From an uncultured Holophagaceae bacterium (GTDB lineage Bacteria; Acidobacteriota; Holophagae; Holophagales; Holophagaceae), in NCBI GenBank assembly GCA_903890595.1, contig CAITBU010000367.1:1-8431 (forward strand): a stretch of DNA of 8,431 nt, in the 5' to 3' direction. Numbering within the stretch: the first letter of the stretch is position 1; every line of letters begins with the position of its first letter. A program made the position numbers and the translations under genes. Of the stretch, positions 5,469-8,431 are shown in pieces. The notes under the pieces were generated by a model, which was given only the letters and a program-made list of their open reading frames with translations, did no database searches and was not told the DNA's origin.

Positions 5469-5479
5469 TGATATAGAAT
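5469..5479 (+). promoter_or_regulatory. Extended -10 promoter of the livG operon
   Basis: TGATATAGAAT contains the extended -10 form TGnTATA (TATAGA at 5472-5477; TAGAAT at 5474-5479 is an alternative with five of six matches). The best -35 at 17 bp is TTCCCT (5449-5454), which is poor and lies inside the preceding terminator stem. The start would be near 5484, giving a leader of about 43 nt. Confidence 0.45.
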
Positions 5480-5526
5480 CAACACCACACATCCACCAAC
5501 GACAGAAAATTCCCTCGGGGTTCCGC

Positions 5527-6330
<804 letters not shown>

Positions 6331-6340
6331 GGAGTTGGGG

Positions 6341-8293
6341 ATGACTGACGCACCCGTGAACGACACGCTACCCCGCCTGCTGCGGAGCAATGCGGCCAAG
6401 TACGGCGCCGGCAAGGTGGCCCTGCGTGAGAAGGAGTTCGGCATCTGGCAGCCGTACAGCTGGCAGGACTACTTCGAGCATGTCCGGGACTTTACCCTGG
6501 GCCTGGTGGTCCTGGGCTTGGTCAAGGGCGACACCATCTCCATCATCGGGGACAACCGCCCGGAGTGGCTCTTCGCCGAGCTCTCGGCCCAAAGCGCCGG
6601 CGCCATCGGCATCGGCATCTACCAGGACGCCATCCTCAAGGAAGTGTCCTACATCATCAACCTGGCGGAGTCCAAGTTCATCGTGGCCGAGGACCAGGAG
6701 CAGGTGGACAAGGTCCTGGACATGGGCGATGAGCTCACCACCGTGAAGCACATCGTCTACACGGACCCCCGGGGCATGCGGAAGTACGACGACGCCCGCC
6801 TCATCTCCTTCACCGAGGTCGAGGCCCTGGGGAAGGAACACGAGAAGGCCCACCCCGGCGCCTACGACGCCCTGGTGAACGCCACCCAGGCGGAGGATCC
6901 CGCCCACATCTGCATCACCTCGGGCACCACGGGCCACCCCAAGCTGGCGGTGCTCTCCCACCGCAACATGCTCTCCATGGCCACCAACCTCGGAAAGGTC
7001 GATCCCAAGCTGGAGACCGACGAGTTCGTCAGCTTCCTCCCGCTCCCCTGGGTGGGTGAGCAGATGATGAGCGTCGCCAGCGGCATGCTCTTCGGCTTCA
7101 CCGTGAACTTCCCCGAGGGCCCCGAGACCACCACCGAGAACATCCGGGAGATCGGGCCCAACCTGCTCTTCAGCCCGCCCCGGGTCTGGGAGAACCTGGC
7201 CGCCACCGTGCAGGTAAAGATCCTCGACGCCTCTCCGCTCAAGCGATTTCTCTACCACTGGTGCCTGCCCATCGGGTACGAGTGGGCGGACCTGAAGTTC
7301 CAGAAGAAGACCCCCACCCTGCTCCAGAAGCTGCGCTACGGCCTGGCTTACGTGCTGGTCTTCCGGGCCCTGAAGGATCGCATCGGCTTCTCCCGCATCC
7401 GCTCCGCCTCCACCGGTGGCGCCGCCCTCGGCCCGGACACCTTCCGCTTCTTCCATGCGCTGGGTGTCAACCTCAAGCAGATCTACGGCCAGACCGAGAT
7501 CTTCGGCATCTCCTGCATCCACCGGGACGGGGACATCAACTTCGACTCCGTGGGCATCCCCATCCCCGAGACGGAGATCCGCATCGACAACCCGGATCCG
7601 CAGGGCGTGGGCGAGGTCATCTCCCGCAGCGCGGCCCTGTTCCAGGGCTACTACAAGGCCGAAGCCGCCACGGCCGAGACCATCGTGGACGGCTGGCTCC
7701 GCTCCGGGGACGCCGGCTACTTCGATCCCAACGGGCACCTGGTGATCATCGACCGCATGAAGGACATCATGACCCTTCAGAGCAGCGAGCGGTTCAGCCC
7801 GCAGTTCATCGAGAACAAGCTCAAGTTCAGCCCCTATGCCAAGGAGGCCGTCTGCATCGGCCAAGGCCGGGAGTTCGTCATCGCCCTCCTCTGCGTCGAC
7901 TTCAGCATCGTCGGGAAGTGGGCCGAGGACCATCGCATCGGCTACACCACCTACACCGACCTGGCCGCCAAGCCAGAGATCTACGACCTCCTCGAAAAGG
8001 AAGTCAAGAAGGTCAACGACACACTCGTGGAGTCCCAGCGGATCCGTAAGTTCGCCCTGCTCTACAAGGAGCTGGACGCCGACGACGACGAGCTCACCCG
8101 CACCCGCAAGGTTCGGCGGGGCTTCGTGGACCAGAAGTACGCCGACATCATCGAGGGCATCTACGCTGGCGAGTCCCAGATCCCCGTCGATGCCGTCATC
8201 AAGTACCAGGACGGCAAGACCTCGCAGCTCAAGACCACCATTATTGTCCGCGACCTCATCCACCCGGACGGGTCGACGCCAGCCGCCAGTTAG
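6341..8293 (+). CDS. AMP-dependent long-chain acyl-CoA synthetase (FAA1/COG1022 type)
   Basis: The enzyme should activate a carboxylic acid with ATP to an acyl-AMP and then to an acyl-CoA. The 650-residue protein shows the phosphate loop ITSGTTGHPK (192-201), the A5 motif YGQTE (382-386), the A7 motif WLRSGDAGY (452-460, D457), the hinge DRMKDIM (471-477) and a C-terminal LTRTRKVRRG (585-594) whose K590 is the likely A10 catalytic lysine. The loop reads PKLA where most members have PKG. About 40 residues after the usual end at EGIYAG form a beta-rich tail (VDAVIKYQDGKTSQLKTTI) ending in a flexible Ser/Pro/Ala end. I chose ATG 6341, which follows AGGGAG (6329-6334) by 6 nt and begins 10 bp after the livG stop; an upstream in-frame TTG at 6320 would overlap livG and has no such site. 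No membrane segment is evident. The position between livG and livH suggests that it traps the imported substrate as a CoA ester; chain length or aromatic preference cannot be read. Confidence 0.9.
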   Translation: MTDAPVNDTLPRLLRSNAAKYGAGKVALREKEFGIWQPYSWQDYFEHVRDFTLGLVVLGLVKGDTISIIGDNRPEWLFAELSAQSAGAIGIGIYQDAILKEVSYIINLAESKFIVAEDQEQVDKVLDMGDELTTVKHIVYTDPRGMRKYDDARLISFTEVEALGKEHEKAHPGAYDALVNATQAEDPAHICITSGTTGHPKLAVLSHRNMLSMATNLGKVDPKLETDEFVSFLPLPWVGEQMMSVASGMLFGFTVNFPEGPETTTENIREIGPNLLFSPPRVWENLAATVQVKILDASPLKRFLYHWCLPIGYEWADLKFQKKTPTLLQKLRYGLAYVLVFRALKDRIGFSRIRSASTGGAALGPDTFRFFHALGVNLKQIYGQTEIFGISCIHRDGDINFDSVGIPIPETEIRIDNPDPQGVGEVISRSAALFQGYYKAEAATAETIVDGWLRSGDAGYFDPNGHLVIIDRMKDIMTLQSSERFSPQFIENKLKFSPYAKEAVCIGQGREFVIALLCVDFSIVGKWAEDHRIGYTTYTDLAAKPEIYDLLEKEVKKVNDTLVESQRIRKFALLYKELDADDDELTRTRKVRRGFVDQKYADIIEGIYAGESQIPVDAVIKYQDGKTSQLKTTIIVRDLIHPDGSTPAAS

Positions 8294-8325
8294 AAGCAAC
8301 CCGCAAGAGGCATCCAGGAGTATCC

Positions 8326-8431
8326 ATGGAGTTCTACCTCCAGCTCGTCATCTCGGGACTCGTGCTCGGCTCGATCTATGCCCTGGTGGCCCTCGGCTTC
8401 GCCATCATCTTCAAGTCCACCAGCGTCGTGA
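8326..8431 (+). CDS. livH: Branched-chain amino acid-type ABC transporter permease, N-terminus (LivH-like, partial)
   Basis: Thirty-five codons are visible before the window ends. The sequence begins MEFYLQLVISGLVLGSIYAL and continues VALGFAIIFKSTSVV. The SGLVLGSIYALVALGFAIIFK segment is the first membrane span of LivH-type permeases, where FxGLxxGSxYALxAxGxxxxY is usual. AGGAG (8316-8320) lies 5 nt before the ATG. It follows the acyl-CoA ligase by 32 bp on the same strand and is clearly in its operon. LivM, LivF and the binding protein would be expected further on. Confidence 0.88.
   Translation, partial: MEFYLQLVISGLVLGSIYALVALGFAIIFKSTSVV

Noticed and set aside
6368..8299. 643-codon open frame on the minus strand
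   Set aside because: It lies wholly opposite the acyl-CoA ligase, which has full motifs. The translation is low-complexity Gly/Leu/Val/Asp/Glu, as expected of an antisense frame in GC-rich coding DNA.

Overview
The window is a high-GC, gene-dense stretch of a bacterial chromosome. It holds seven complete protein genes, two genes cut by the window edges, one tRNA and several short regulatory or structural elements. Gene content resembles an anaerobic or respiratory bacterium of the Acidobacteriota (Holophagae, Geothrix-like) or a deltaproteobacterium-like lineage. The pointers are an EF-P with the PGNLPAR tip, a CCA-encoding tRNA, and an acyl-CoA ligase placed inside a Liv-type ABC transporter operon. 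That placement is inference; no 16S or other marker is present.

Layout. (1) 1-162: end of an Rrf2-family regulator whose visible Cys/His spacing matches the Fe-S ligands of IscR. (2) 163-259: a leader with two consecutive hairpins running into the start codon of moeA (260-1399, molybdenum insertase). (3) 1400-1488: the gap between convergent moeA and a Crp/Fnr gene is filled completely by an 88-bp nested palindrome. (4) 1489-2163 (minus): a Crp/Fnr-family regulator with a CRP-like recognition helix, preceded 57 bp upstream by a near-perfect TGTGA-N6-TCACG operator. (5) 2368-3086 (minus): efp, preceded by a strong terminator and a tRNA-Val(CAC) with its own promoter. (6) 3133-4350 (minus): a fold-type I aminotransferase, possibly leaderless, divergent from (7) 4414-5385 (plus), a PF03601/YeiH-type membrane transporter. 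(8) 5433-5479: an intrinsic terminator followed at once by an extended -10 promoter for (9) livG-type ATPase (5527-6330), a 650-residue FAA1-type acyl-CoA ligase (6341-8293) and the first 35 codons of a livH-type permease (8326-edge).

How the genes work together. The clearest functional unit is the operon at the right: an ABC importer of the branched-chain-amino-acid class with an embedded acyl-CoA ligase. This suggests import of a carboxylic acid coupled to CoA activation rather than amino-acid uptake. The left part is a set of separate transcription units: molybdenum cofactor, a Crp/Fnr regulator that probably controls itself, and translation functions. I see no mobile element, CRISPR array or clearly novel multi-gene system. 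The most unusual items are the nested palindrome, the structured moeA leader, the EF-P with Asn at its tip, and the transporter-ligase operon.
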